Of a stretch of DNA of 64,000 nt, positions 34,715 through 43,557 are shown piece after piece. The stretch comes from Cellulomonas sp. SLBN-39 (GTDB taxonomy: Bacteria > Actinomycetota > Actinomycetes > Actinomycetales > Cellulomonadaceae). How positions within the stretch are numbered: position 1 is the first letter of the stretch; each line of letters opens with the position of its first letter. The notes beneath the pieces are model-generated. The model worked only from the letters and a program-made list of their open reading frames with translations, did no database searches and was not told where the DNA came from. The stretch spans positions 2,108,001-2,172,000 of the forward strand of contig NZ_VFOA01000001.1 in NCBI RefSeq assembly GCF_006715865.1, read 5' to 3'. A program made the translations under genes and the position numbers.

Positions 34715-36883
34715 ATGACGACCACGGGTGGGTTCACGCTGCCGGGCGAGGCGGGCCACGAGGCCTTCACGCTCGCGATGGCGCAGCGGTGGGGCGCGGA
34801 CGTCATCCGCGACTCCGACGGCACGCAGCTCTCGGACGAGATCCTGGGCTCCGGCCACGGCATCTACTCCACCCTGTGCCTCATCCGGGAGGACAACGCC
34901 TGGGCGAAGGCGCACCCGCGGCTCATGCAGCAGAACTTCCTCATGTCCCGCCCCGTCACCGCCGACGGCGACCGCGTCGAGATCCGGCTCCTCGACGGCT
35001 ACTCCACCGACCAGTTCGTCCTCAACGACTGGGACGGGGTCGAGGAGTTCTGGCAGGTCCACGACCGCACCGCCGGCACCGAGGTCCCCGCCGGGCGGTG
35101 GACCCTCGCGGACGGCGTCGTCACCGTCACCGGCACGGTGCCCGGTCACACCTACACCGTGAACTTCCTGGTCATGCGGGTCTGGGAAGAGATCTCGATG
35201 TACAACCACGTCACCAACGACTGGGGCGACCGCGAGCACCTCATGGCCGTCGAGCCCCGGTACCCCGAGGTGGCCGAGCACATCCTCGACTGGCTCGACC
35301 GGTGGTGCGTCGAGCACCCCGCCACCACCGTGGTGCGGTTCACGTCGCTGTTCTACAACTTCGCGTGGTTCTGGGGCTCGGACGCGAACCTGCCCCACGT
35401 GTACGCCGACTGGGGCTCGTACGACTTCACCGTCAACCCCGTGGCGCTGCGCGCGTTCCGCGAGGAGACGGGTCTGACGATCACGTCCGAGGACTTCGTC
35501 AACGCGGGGCGCTACACCTCGACGCACAACCCGCCGTCGGACGTCTACCGCCGCTGGACCGCGTTCGTCGGCGACTTCGTCCGCGACCTCGGCCGGCGCT
35601 GCGTCGACGTCGTCCACCGGCACGGCAAGAAGGCGTACGTCTTCTACGACGACTCCTGGATCGGCCTCGAGCCCTACTCGGGCCGGTTCGCCGAGATGGG
35701 CTTCGACGGGCTCATCAAGGCGGTGTTCTCGGGCTACGAGGCGCGGCTGTGCGCCGGCGTCGACGTGCCCGTCCACGAGCTGCGGCTGCACCCCTACCTG
35801 TTCCCCGTCGACCTCGAGGGGCGGCCCACCTTCCAGCCCGGGGTCGAGGGCGCCGACCCGACCGCGGACCTGCGCCGCTACTGGGTCACGCTGCGCCGCG
35901 CGCTGCTGCGGGCGCGGATCGACCGGATCGGCCTGGGTGGGTACCTCTCGCTCGTCGAGCCGTTCGCCGACTTCCAGGACGAGGTGGCGCAGATCGCCGA
36001 GCAGCACCGGCGGATCCTCGCGCTGCACCGGGCCGGCGGTCCCGTCACGGCGCCCGTGCGCGTCGGCGTGCTCACCGCGTGGGGCGCGCTGCGCTCCTGG
36101 ACGTGCTCCGGCCACCTGCACGAGAACCCCGACCTGTCGCTCCTGCACGTGCTGGAGTCCCTCGCCGGGCTCGGGTTCGACGTCGGCTTCCACCGGCTCG
36201 ACGAGGTCGCGGAGCACGGTGTGCCCGCGGGCGTCGACGTCCTCGTCAACGCCGGCCCGCAGGGCACCGCGTGGTCGGGCGGGGGCGTGTGGGCCGACCC
36301 GCGCCTGGTCGCCGCGATCACCACCTTCGTGCGCGGCGGGGGTGGGCTGCTGGGCGTCGAGCAGCCCTCGGCCGCCGACGTGCCGGGGCGGCTGCACCGC
36401 TTCCAGCTGGCCGAGGTGCTGGGCGTCGACCAGGACGGCGGCGACCGGCACGTGGTCGCCCGCCGCCGGTTCGTGGTCGACCCGGACCACCCCGTCCTCG
36501 CCGCGGCGGGTGCGGCCGACGACCTGCCGCCGCTGACCGGGCTGCACGTGCTGCGCGACGACGTCCGCGTGCTCGCGGCCGCCGACGGGGTGCCCGTCGC
36601 GACGGCCGCGCAGGTCGGCCGGGGGCGGGCCGTGTACCTGTCCGGGCACCGCCACGGCCCCGCGTCGGCACGCCGCCTGGAGGACGCGCTGTGGTGGGCG
36701 TCCGGCCGGGAGCGCACGGGCCTGACGACGTCCGACCCCGGTGCGACCGCCGTCGAGATCGGCGGCGTCGTGCTGGTCAGCAACGACACCCTCGAGCCGC
36801 GGACCGTGCAGGTGCTGCGGGACGGGGTCGCCCTGGCCACCCTCGACCTGGCGCCGGCGGCCCTGCACGAGCTGCCTGCCTGA
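34715..36883 (+). CDS. GH112 phosphorylase, probably D-galactosyl-beta-1,4-L-rhamnose phosphorylase
   Basis: A 722-residue cytoplasmic phosphorylase of GH112. The family splits beta-galactosyl disaccharides (lacto-N-biose, galacto-N-biose or galactosyl-rhamnose) with phosphate to alpha-galactose 1-phosphate. The N-terminal barrel starts TGGFTLPGEAGHEAFTLAMA and RWGADVIRDSDGT, then has MYNHVTNDWGDREH. Asp313 in YDDSWIGLEPYSGRF aligns with the Asp proposed as general acid in bifidobacterial lacto-N-biose phosphorylase. The C-terminal part has the glutaminase-like fold with GGGGLLGVEQPS. GGGAGGG precedes ATG 34715; ATG 34697 is a weaker choice. The nearby rhamnose operon, PL11 lyase and shared operator favour Gal-Rha over lacto-N-biose (inference). 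Confidence 0.85.
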   Translation: MTTTGGFTLPGEAGHEAFTLAMAQRWGADVIRDSDGTQLSDEILGSGHGIYSTLCLIREDNAWAKAHPRLMQQNFLMSRPVTADGDRVEIRLLDGYSTDQFVLNDWDGVEEFWQVHDRTAGTEVPAGRWTLADGVVTVTGTVPGHTYTVNFLVMRVWEEISMYNHVTNDWGDREHLMAVEPRYPEVAEHILDWLDRWCVEHPATTVVRFTSLFYNFAWFWGSDANLPHVYADWGSYDFTVNPVALRAFREETGLTITSEDFVNAGRYTSTHNPPSDVYRRWTAFVGDFVRDLGRRCVDVVHRHGKKAYVFYDDSWIGLEPYSGRFAEMGFDGLIKAVFSGYEARLCAGVDVPVHELRLHPYLFPVDLEGRPTFQPGVEGADPTADLRRYWVTLRRALLRARIDRIGLGGYLSLVEPFADFQDEVAQIAEQHRRILALHRAGGPVTAPVRVGVLTAWGALRSWTCSGHLHENPDLSLLHVLESLAGLGFDVGFHRLDEVAEHGVPAGVDVLVNAGPQGTAWSGGGVWADPRLVAAITTFVRGGGGLLGVEQPSAADVPGRLHRFQLAEVLGVDQDGGDRHVVARRRFVVDPDHPVLAAAGAADDLPPLTGLHVLRDDVRVLAAADGVPVATAAQVGRGRAVYLSGHRHGPASARRLEDALWWASGRERTGLTTSDPGATAVEIGGVVLVSNDTLEPRTVQVLRDGVALATLDLAPAALHELPA

Positions 36884-36936
36884 GCCCCGCGGGGTCGTGC
36901 GCGGCGGGACCGGTCCGGTAGCGTGGCCGGACCGGT

Positions 36937-36948
36937 CGAATCGTTGCG
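36937..36948 (+). promoter_or_regulatory. LacI-type operator before the GH3 gene
   Basis: CGAATCGTTGCG has the AATCGTT core shared with 41882-41893. A possible -10 box TAGCGT lies at 36919-36924; no convincing -35 box is visible. Confidence 0.5.
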
Positions 36949-36967
36949 AACGTCGAAGAGGACTTCC

Positions 36968-39262
36968 GTGGAAACGCTCCCGTACCAGGACCCGACGCTG
37001 CCCGTCCCCGAGCGCGTCGGCGACCTGATCGCCCGCATGACCCTGCCCGAGAAGGTCGGGCAGATGCTCCAGCTCGACGCCCAGCCGGGCGTGGACGACC
37101 TCGTGGAGGACATCCACGTCGGGTCGATCCTGCACGCCTCGCCGCAGCGCGTGCTCGAGGCCCTCGACGCCGTGGAGCGCACGCGCCTGAAGATCCCGCT
37201 GCTCATCGCCGACGACGCCATCCACGGCTACTCGTTCTGGCGCGGCGCGACGATCTTCCCCACGCAGCTCGGCGCCGCGTCGTCGTGGGACCCGGCCGCG
37301 GCCGAGCAGATGGCCCGCGTCACCGCGGTCGAGGTCGCGTCCACCGGCCTGCACTGGACGTTCTCGCCCGTCGTCTGCATCACGCGCGACCTGCGCTGGG
37401 GCCGCGTCACCGAGACCTTCGGCGAGGACCCGTACCTGCTCGGCGAGCTCGCCGCGGCCATGGTGCGCGGCTACCAGGGCGACGGCCTCGACGACCCCAC
37501 CGCGATCCTCGCCTGCGCCAAGCACTTCGCCGGGTACTCCGAGACGCAGGGCGGGCGCGACGCCTCCGAGGCCGACATCTCGCGCCGCAAGCTGCGCTCG
37601 TGGTTCCTGCCGCCGTTCGAGCGCGTCGCCCGCGCCGGGGCGCGCACCTTCATGATCGGGTACCAGTCCACCGACGGCGTCCCGATCGTCGTCAACGAGT
37701 GGCTGCTCAAGGAGGTCCTGCGCGGCGAGTGGGGCTGGACGGGCACCCTCATCACCGACTGGGACAACGTCGGCCGCATGATCTGGGAGCAGAAGATCGC
37801 CCCCGACCACGCGCACGCCGCCGCGCGCGCCGTCGCCGCCGGCAACGACATGGTCATGACGACGCCCGGGTTCTTCGAGGGCGCGCAGAAGGCCGTCGCC
37901 GACGGGCTCCTCGACGAGTCCCAGCTCGACGCGGCCGTCGCGCGCATCCTCACCGTGAAGTTCGAGCTCGGCCTCTTCGAGGACCCGCGCCGCCCCGACC
38001 CGGCGCGGCAGGCCGAGGTCATCGGCTCCGCCGCGCACCAGGAGATCAACCTGCAGGTCACGCGCAAGAGCCTGGTGCTGCTGCGCAACTCCGGCGTGCT
38101 GCCGCTCGGCGGCGACCTCGTCGCGGGCGCCGACGGCCGGGCGACCGGCCCCGCCGGCGACCCCGAGCCGCGCACCATCGCCGTGGTCGGGCCCAACGCG
38201 GACGACGTCGACGCCCAGCTCGGCGACTGGGCCGGCCGCTCCGGCCAGGTCGACTGGATGCGCGAGGAGGGCCACCCGCGCGAGATGACCGAGACCGTGC
38301 TCGACGGCCTGCGTGCGCTCGCACCGGCGGGCTGGACGGTCGCGTACGCGAAGGGCGCCGAGATCGGCGAGCTCGGTCCCGACCCGGAGGGCGAGTTCCA
38401 CCCCGACGGGCAGCCGCGCATGCCGATCCTGCACGCGGCCGAGCCCGACGCGGCGATGATCGCCGAGGCCGTCGCCGCCGCGCGCGGCTCCGACCACGTC
38501 GTGGCGGTCGTCGGCGACACCATCGGTCTGATGGGGGAGACCCGCTCCACCGCGACGCTCGAGCTCGTCGGCGGGCAGGTCGCCCTCCTCGATGCGCTGG
38601 CCGCGACCGGGACGCCCATGACGGTGGTGCTCATCGCGTCCAAGCCGCTGGTGCTGCCGCAGTCGGCGCTCGACGCGGACGCGATCGTGTGGGCCGCTAA
38701 CCCGGGCATGCGCGGCGGCCGGGCGATCGCCGAGCTGCTGCTCGGGCTGGTCGAGCCCGCCGGGCGCCTGCCGCTGACGTTCGCCCGGCACGTGGGCCAG
38801 CAGCCGGTGTACTACAACCAGGTCCGCGGGCAGCACGGCGCCCGGTACGCCGACCTCACGCAGGACCCGGCGTTCGCGTTCGGCGAGGGGCTGACGTACT
38901 CGACGGTCGAGTACTCGGGCCTGACGCTCGACCGGACGCAGCTGACGGCCGACGGCACCGTCCGGGGGCGCGTCACGCTGACGAACACCGGTGTGCGGCC
39001 GTCCCACGAGGTCGTGCAGGTCTACATCAGCGACCTCGTCACGTCCGCGACCTGGACGGACAAGGAGCTCAAGTCGTTCGTGCACGTCGACGTGCCGGCC
39101 GGCGGCTCCGTCGTCGTCGACGTCGCGGTGCCGGTGTCGGCGTGCACGATCGTCGACGCCCACGAGCGCCGCGTCGTCGAGCCGGGCGACTTCGAGCTCC
39201 TGGTGGGCCGCTCCTCCCGGGACGCGGACCTGCTGCGCACCCCCTTCACGGTCCTTCCCTGA
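36968..39262 (+). CDS. Cytoplasmic GH3 beta-glycosidase
   Basis: A 764-residue GH3 enzyme. Domain 1 (barrel): MTLPEKVGQMLQ, LLIADDAIHGYSFWRGATIFPTQLG, FSPVVCITRDLRWGRVTETFGEDPYL and AKHFAGYSETQGGRDASE. The nucleophile is Asp264 in LITDWDNVGRMI. Domain 2 (alpha/beta sandwich) begins at SLVLLRNSGVLPLGG, and a C-terminal Fn3-like domain follows ALFGEGLTYS-type sequence (FAFGEGLTYSTVEYSGL). There is no signal peptide, so it acts on imported oligosaccharides. GAGGA lies 5-6 bases before GTG 36968. It follows GH112 on the same strand with its own operator. Beta-glucosidase or beta-xylosidase activity is likeliest; GH3 specificity cannot be read from motifs alone. Confidence 0.9.
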   Translation: METLPYQDPTLPVPERVGDLIARMTLPEKVGQMLQLDAQPGVDDLVEDIHVGSILHASPQRVLEALDAVERTRLKIPLLIADDAIHGYSFWRGATIFPTQLGAASSWDPAAAEQMARVTAVEVASTGLHWTFSPVVCITRDLRWGRVTETFGEDPYLLGELAAAMVRGYQGDGLDDPTAILACAKHFAGYSETQGGRDASEADISRRKLRSWFLPPFERVARAGARTFMIGYQSTDGVPIVVNEWLLKEVLRGEWGWTGTLITDWDNVGRMIWEQKIAPDHAHAAARAVAAGNDMVMTTPGFFEGAQKAVADGLLDESQLDAAVARILTVKFELGLFEDPRRPDPARQAEVIGSAAHQEINLQVTRKSLVLLRNSGVLPLGGDLVAGADGRATGPAGDPEPRTIAVVGPNADDVDAQLGDWAGRSGQVDWMREEGHPREMTETVLDGLRALAPAGWTVAYAKGAEIGELGPDPEGEFHPDGQPRMPILHAAEPDAAMIAEAVAAARGSDHVVAVVGDTIGLMGETRSTATLELVGGQVALLDALAATGTPMTVVLIASKPLVLPQSALDADAIVWAANPGMRGGRAIAELLLGLVEPAGRLPLTFARHVGQQPVYYNQVRGQHGARYADLTQDPAFAFGEGLTYSTVEYSGLTLDRTQLTADGTVRGRVTLTNTGVRPSHEVVQVYISDLVTSATWTDKELKSFVHVDVPAGGSVVVDVAVPVSACTIVDAHERRVVEPGDFELLVGRSSRDADLLRTPFTVLP

Positions 39263-39276
39263 CGTGTCGGCCCCTC

Positions 39277-39430
39277 GCCGACCCCGTCATCCCTGCCGCC
39301 TCCGCACCCGGCGGCACCACGGACGACGGGGTCGGCGATCTGGCCATGACGCCGACCCCGTCATCATGACGCCGACCCCGTCATCGCTGGCGCCCCGGAG
39401 GACGCTGGCGCCATGGATGACGGGGTCGGC
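39277..39430. repeat. Cluster of five 15-bp repeats in a convergent intergenic region
   Basis: GCCGACCCCGTCATC occurs directly at 39277-39291, 39351-39365 and 39371-39385, inverted at 39416-39430 (exact) and inverted at 39322-39336 (one mismatch). The two middle copies are part of a perfect 20-bp tandem repeat at 39345-39364 and 39365-39384. CGCTGGCGCC also occurs twice, at 39385-39394 and 39403-39412. The cluster fills the gap between two convergent stop codons and could fold into several alternative hairpins. Confidence 0.8.
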
Positions 39431-39453
39431 GGGGTGGGGGAGGGGCCGCCGGG

Positions 39454-40572
39454 TCAGGGGCGGATGTCGGTGATCGTCGCCTCCAGGGACGTGCGGAAGC
39501 GCTCGTCGCCGTCGAGGTCCGCCGGGGTGACCGGCTTGCCGTACGTGGCCGACGCGTAGATCGCCGTGACCAGCTCCAGGGGGCGGCGGGCGTGCGTCAC
39601 CAGGTCCGGCATCGGCTCGCCGGCCCACAGGGCGTCGACGACGGCCCGCACGAGGGGCTCGTGGCCGCTCGGCTCGTCCTCGGCCGGGAACGCCCAGCCG
39701 GCGGCGACCTCCTCGGGCACCCCGCGGGCCGGGGTGATCCGCCAGTTCGGGCCGGCGTGGCCGTACAGGTGCTCCACCTCGACGGTCGCCAGCTCGCAGT
39801 CGATGCGCACGACCGAGGCCTCCCGCGGGCTGAGGACGCTCGACACGGCCTGCGCGACCACGCCGTTCGCGAACCGCACCACGGCGGTCGACACGTCCTC
39901 CATCTCGATGTCCCGCGCGACGCGCCACAGCCGGGCGTCGACCTCGGCCCAGTCGCCGAGCAGGTGCGCGAGCAGGTCCATCTGGTGGATGCCGTGGCCG
40001 AGCGTCGTGCCGCCGCCCTCGCCGTCCCACGTGCCGCGCCAGTCGACCGCGTAGTAGTCGTCGCCGCGCAGCCACAGCGTCTGGCACTGGGCGAGCAGCG
40101 GCCGCCCCAGGGCACCCGAGTCGAGCAGGTGCTTGACGTGCGCCGCGGCGGTGCCGGTGCGTTGCTGGAACACGATCGCGAACGCGAGCCCGGCGGCGTC
40201 GGCGGCCTGCTGCATGTCGTCCAGCTCGGCCAGCGACAGGGCCGGCGGCTTCTCGCACAGCACGTGCACGCCCGCGGCGTACGCGTCGAGGGTCTGCTGG
40301 CGGTGCAGGTCGGGCGGCGTGCACAGGATGACGAGGTCGAGGCGCTCGGCGGCGAGCAGCTCGGTGTGCGTGGCGTAGCGGCCCGGCACGCCGTACCGGT
40401 CGGCGAACTCGGTGCGCCGGGACTCGCTGCGGTTCGACACCGCGACGAGCTCGATGCGCGGGTCGGCCTCGACCGCCTGCGCGTGCAGGTGCGCGACCGC
40501 ACCCGTGCCGACGATCGCGGCGCGCAGCGGCGCCCGTCCCGGGTCCTGCTGCTGCCCGTCCTGGTGGCTCAC
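39454..40572 (-). CDS. Gfo/Idh/MocA family oxidoreductase
   Basis: A 372-residue NAD(P)-dependent oxidoreductase. The Rossmann motif reads LRAAIVGTGAVAHLHAQAV, then LDLVILCTPPDLHRQQTLDAYAAGVHVLCEKPPALSL with the EKP catalytic Lys. The active-site region is GGTTLGHGIHQMDLLAHLLG (HGIHQMD), followed by MEDVSTAVVRFANGVVAQAVSS. GTG 40572 has GGGAG upstream. An AAGCGCTT operator at 40627-40640 lies between it and the LacI gene on the same strand, and a 13-of-14 match stands before the SDR operon at 59428, so the two may be co-regulated. Substrate unknown; a sugar or uronate is expected. Confidence 0.88.
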   Translation of the reverse strand: MSHQDGQQQDPGRAPLRAAIVGTGAVAHLHAQAVEADPRIELVAVSNRSESRRTEFADRYGVPGRYATHTELLAAERLDLVILCTPPDLHRQQTLDAYAAGVHVLCEKPPALSLAELDDMQQAADAAGLAFAIVFQQRTGTAAAHVKHLLDSGALGRPLLAQCQTLWLRGDDYYAVDWRGTWDGEGGGTTLGHGIHQMDLLAHLLGDWAEVDARLWRVARDIEMEDVSTAVVRFANGVVAQAVSSVLSPREASVVRIDCELATVEVEHLYGHAGPNWRITPARGVPEEVAAGWAFPAEDEPSGHEPLVRAVVDALWAGEPMPDLVTHARRPLELVTAIYASATYGKPVTPADLDGDERFRTSLEATITDIRP

Positions 40573-40626
40573 GACGACGCTCCCTCGCGCTCGCTGGTTG
40601 CCGGTCGCGGACAGCCTACGACACTC

Positions 40627-40640
40627 GGCAAGCGCTTCCC
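40627..40640. promoter_or_regulatory. LacI-type operator with AAGCGCTT core
   Basis: GGCAAGCGCTTCCC; its reverse complement GGGAAGCGCTTGCC differs by one base from GGAAAGCGCTTGCC at 59311-59324. It is 55 bp upstream of the oxidoreductase start. Confidence 0.65.
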
Positions 40641-40665
40641 ATCGTCGTGCAGGGCCGCGTCGGGC

Positions 40666-41709
40666 TCAGTAGCCGACGGTGCTCGCGCGCACGACGAGCT
40701 CGGGCTGGAACAGCACCCGCTGGTGCTCGGCGCCGTCGCCCGCCGCCGCCTCGCGCAGCAGCAGGTCCGCCGCGGTCCACCCCAGGGTGTGCGTCGGCTG
40801 GTGCACGCTCGTCAGCGGCACCGTGAGCATCGGCGCGATCGCGACGTCGTCGTACCCGACCACCGCCATCGACGCGGGCACGGGCACCTCGGCGCGGCGC
40901 AGCGCCCGCAGCGCCCCCAGCGCGGTGAGGTCGTTGACGCAGAACGTCGCGGTCGGCCGGCGGTCGGCGTCCATCGCGAGGATCTCGTTCATGGCCTGCT
41001 CGCCCGCGTCGGCGTTGAGCGAGCCGACCGCGACCTCGGTGAGCACGTCCTGCGGGTCCCGCCCGGCCGCGACGAGCGCCGCGACCACGCCGGCCCGACG
41101 GTCCACGCACTGACGGATGGTGTCGGGGCCGTTGACGAACGCCAGCCGCTCGTGGCCCAGGGCGAGCAGGTGCTCCACGGCGAGCTGACCGCCGCGCACG
41201 TCGTCGACGCCGACGCTGGAGACGTCCTCGACCTCGCTCGTCGCGTCGAGCAGCACCACGCCCACGCCGCGGTCGCGCATCGCGAGGATCACGTCGAGCG
41301 AGCCCTGCGACGGCGTCACCAGGACGCCCTGCACGCCGTGCTCCTCGTACAGGCGCAGGTAGCGGGCCTCGCGCTCCGGGTCCTCGTCCGACGACGACAG
41401 CATCAGCGTGTACTCGTCGGGCGCGAGCCGGTCCTCGATGCCGCGCGCGACCTCGGTGAAGAACGGGTTCGCGATGTCGAGCACGATCGCGCCGACGGTG
41501 CGGATCGTGCCGGCGCGCAGCTGGCGGGCCGACGCGTTGCGGACGAAGCTCATCTCCTCGATCGCGGCCTGCACGCGCTCGCGGGTGGCGGGCGTGACCT
41601 GGTCGGGCCGGTTGAGCACGTTGGACACCGTGCCGACCGAGACGCCGGCGCGCTTGGCGACGTCGGTGATCGACGGCCTGCGTGCGCGGCCGTTCTGCTG
41701 CGTCGCCAT
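40666..41709 (-). CDS. LacI-family regulator, candidate controller of the rhamnose operon
   Basis: A 347-residue LacI repressor. The helix-turn-helix reads SITDVAKRAGVSVGTVSNVLNRP and the hinge region RNASARQLRAG. The ligand core shows TVGAIVLDIANPFFTEVARGIED, VQGVLVTPSQGS, VGVDDVRGGQLAVEHLLALGHERLAFV, FCVNDLTALGALRAL, MAVVGYDDVAIAPM and a complete C-terminus FQPELVVRAST. AGGAGG lies 7 bases before ATG 41709. It diverges from rhaM, and the region between holds both operator classes. By position it is the best candidate repressor of rhaM-rhaI-aldolase-rhaB. L-rhamnose or a derivative would be the inducer (inference). Confidence 0.9.
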   Translation of the reverse strand: MATQQNGRARRPSITDVAKRAGVSVGTVSNVLNRPDQVTPATRERVQAAIEEMSFVRNASARQLRAGTIRTVGAIVLDIANPFFTEVARGIEDRLAPDEYTLMLSSSDEDPEREARYLRLYEEHGVQGVLVTPSQGSLDVILAMRDRGVGVVLLDATSEVEDVSSVGVDDVRGGQLAVEHLLALGHERLAFVNGPDTIRQCVDRRAGVVAALVAAGRDPQDVLTEVAVGSLNADAGEQAMNEILAMDADRRPTATFCVNDLTALGALRALRRAEVPVPASMAVVGYDDVAIAPMLTVPLTSVHQPTHTLGWTAADLLLREAAAGDGAEHQRVLFQPELVVRASTVGY

Positions 41710-41814
41710 CGACCGTCCTCCTTCGTCCGCGCCCGTCGCGCGCGGACCTCGTGATCGTAGCCAGACCGCGCCGGGGGCGGCGCCACGCGCCACGGCGTCG
41801 GGTGCCATGATGGC

Positions 41815-41893
41815 GGAAAGCGCGATCCGGCAGCGGCGCCGCCTCGTTGACACGGCGTCCGGCTGCTCCCTACAGTGATCATGAATCGTTTCA
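41815..41893 (+). promoter_or_regulatory. Promoter and operators of the L-rhamnose operon
   Basis: TTGACA (41847-41852), an 18-base spacer and TACAGT (41871-41876) form the best-looking promoter in the window. TGAATCGTTTCA at 41882-41893 covers the transcription start. GGAAAGCGCGATCC at 41815-41828 lies upstream, towards the divergent LacI gene, and matches the second operator class. Confidence 0.75.
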
Positions 41894-41915
41894 TGGACGA
41901 AAGCTGAGGTCGACG

Positions 41916-42350
41916 ATGACCCGCGTGTGCTTCGTCTCGCGTGTGCGCCCCGACCGCCTCGACGAGTACCGCCGCCGGCACGCCGCCGTGTGGCCGGAGA
42001 TGCTCGAGGCGCTGCGGGACAGCGGCTGGCGGGACTACCACCTGTACCTCACCCCGGACGGGCAGCTCGTCGGCTTCGTCGAGACCCCCGACCTCGCCGC
42101 CGCGCAGGCCGCCATGGCCGCGACCGCCGTGAACGCCCGCTGGCAGGCCGAGATGAGCGCGTTCTTCGTCGACGACGGCAACCCCGACGAGGGCTTCGTC
42201 GTCGTCGAGGAGGTCTTCCACCTCGAGGCCCAGCTCGCCGCCGCGGGCCTGCCGACCGCCCCCGCCGCCCCGACCGACGCCGACGTCGTCGCGGCGGCGC
42301 CCCCGACCCCCGCCGCACGGCACCCGCACGACCACCAGGAGCACGCATGA
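41916..42350 (+). CDS. rhaM: L-rhamnose mutarotase
   Basis: A 144-residue cytoplasmic dimeric ferredoxin-like-fold enzyme that interconverts alpha and beta L-rhamnose for the isomerase. The RhaM hallmarks are present: VCFVSRVRPDRLDEYRRRHA, VWPEMLEALRDSGWRDYHLYL with the catalytic-region His and the Trp-Pro-Glu-Met motif, and AATAVNARWQAEMSAFF. About 35 extra Ala/Pro/His-rich residues follow the usual end at about 105; they look like a disordered tail. GAGGT precedes ATG 41916. It is the first gene of the rhamnose operon and overlaps rhaI by 4 bases. Confidence 0.93.
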   Translation: MTRVCFVSRVRPDRLDEYRRRHAAVWPEMLEALRDSGWRDYHLYLTPDGQLVGFVETPDLAAAQAAMAATAVNARWQAEMSAFFVDDGNPDEGFVVVEEVFHLEAQLAAAGLPTAPAAPTDADVVAAAPPTPAARHPHDHQEHA

Positions 42351-43552
42351 GCCAGACACCCGCCGGGCAGGACGCCGGCACGCGGGAGGAGCGGGCGCTG
42401 GCCGCGCTCGCCCAGCAGACCATCGAGCTGCCGTCCTGGGCGTTCGGGAACTCCGGCACCCGGTTCAAGGTGTTCGGGCAGGCCGGCGTGCCGCGCGACC
42501 CCTTCGAGAAGATCGCCGACGCCGCCCAGGTGCACCGGTTCACCGGCGTCGCCCCCCGCGTCTCCCTGCACATCCCGTGGGACAAGGTCGACGACTACGA
42601 CGCCCTGTCCGCCCACGCCCGCGACCTCGGCGTGAGCATCGGCGGCATCAACTCGAACCTGTTCCAGGACGACGAGTACATGCTCGGCTCCCTCACGCAC
42701 CCCGACGCCGCGGTCCGCAAGAAGGCGGTCGCGCACCACCTCGAGTGCATCGACGTCATGGGCGCCACCGGCTCGCACGACCTGAAGATCTGGCTGCCGG
42801 ACGGGCTCAACTACCCCGGGCAGGACTCGATCCGCGCCCGGCAGGACCGCCTGGCCGACTCGCTCCAGCAGATCTACGCGGCCCTGACCGCTGCCGACCC
42901 GGACCACCGGCTGATCCTGGAGTACAAGTTCTTCGAGCCGTACTTCTACACGATGGACGTGCCCGACTGGGGCACCTCGCTGCTGCACTGCCTCGCGCTC
43001 GGGGACCGCGCGATGGTCGTGCTCGACACGGGCCACCACGCGCCCAACACGAACATCGAGTTCATCGTGGCCCAGCTCCTGCGCGTGGGGCGCCTGGGGG
43101 CGTTCGACTTCAACAGCCGGTTCTACGCCGACGACGACCTCATGGTCGGTGCGGCCGACCCGTTCCAGCTGTTCCGGATCATGCACGAGATCGTGCAGTC
43201 CGAGGCCCTGGCGCCCGACTCGGGCGTGAACTTCATGCTCGACCAGTGCCACAACATCGAGCCGAAGATCCCCGGGCAGATCCGGTCGGTGATGAACGTG
43301 CAGGAGGCCACGGCGAAGGCCCTGCTCGTCGACCCCGACGCGCTGCTGGCGGCCCAGCAGTCCGGTGACGTCCTCGGGGCCAACGGCCTGCTGATGGACG
43401 CGTACGCGACCGATGTCCGTCCGCTGCTGGCGCGCCTGCGCGAGCAGCAGGGGCTCGACCCCGACCCGCTGGGCGCGTACGCGCGCAGCGGCTACGCCGA
43501 CACGATCGTGGCCGGGCGCGTGGGCGGCGCGCAGGCCGGATGGGGAGCCTAG
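42347..43552 (+). CDS. rhaI: L-rhamnose isomerase, RhaI type
   Basis: A 401-residue metal-dependent TIM-barrel isomerase (L-rhamnose to L-rhamnulose) of the Pseudomonas stutzeri/actinobacterial type rather than E. coli RhaA. Visible landmarks: IELPSWAFGNSGTRFKVF, VSLHIPWDKVDDY, GSHDLKIWLPDGLNYPGQDS, LEYKFFEPYFYTMDVPDWG (metal-ligand Glu in this region), VVLDTGHHAPNTNIE, FDFNSRFYADDDLMVGA and FMLDQCHNIEPKIPGQI. ATG 42347 overlaps the rhaM stop. The aldolase/dehydrogenase gene follows within 5 bases. Confidence 0.93.
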   Translation: MSQTPAGQDAGTREERALAALAQQTIELPSWAFGNSGTRFKVFGQAGVPRDPFEKIADAAQVHRFTGVAPRVSLHIPWDKVDDYDALSAHARDLGVSIGGINSNLFQDDEYMLGSLTHPDAAVRKKAVAHHLECIDVMGATGSHDLKIWLPDGLNYPGQDSIRARQDRLADSLQQIYAALTAADPDHRLILEYKFFEPYFYTMDVPDWGTSLLHCLALGDRAMVVLDTGHHAPNTNIEFIVAQLLRVGRLGAFDFNSRFYADDDLMVGAADPFQLFRIMHEIVQSEALAPDSGVNFMLDQCHNIEPKIPGQIRSVMNVQEATAKALLVDPDALLAAQQSGDVLGANGLLMDAYATDVRPLLARLREQQGLDPDPLGAYARSGYADTIVAGRVGGAQAGWGA

Positions 43553-43557
43553 AGACC

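Noticed and set aside
34691..39163. Very long minus-strand open frame (about 1490 codons) opposite the GH112 and GH3 genes
   Set aside because: It is antisense to two clear enzymes, and its translation is Arg/Val/Gly/His-rich low-complexity text. High GC at third positions creates such shadow frames.
39277..39430. Possible CRISPR array
   Set aside because: The copies occur in both orientations with irregular spacing, the unit is only 15 bp, and no cas gene is nearby.
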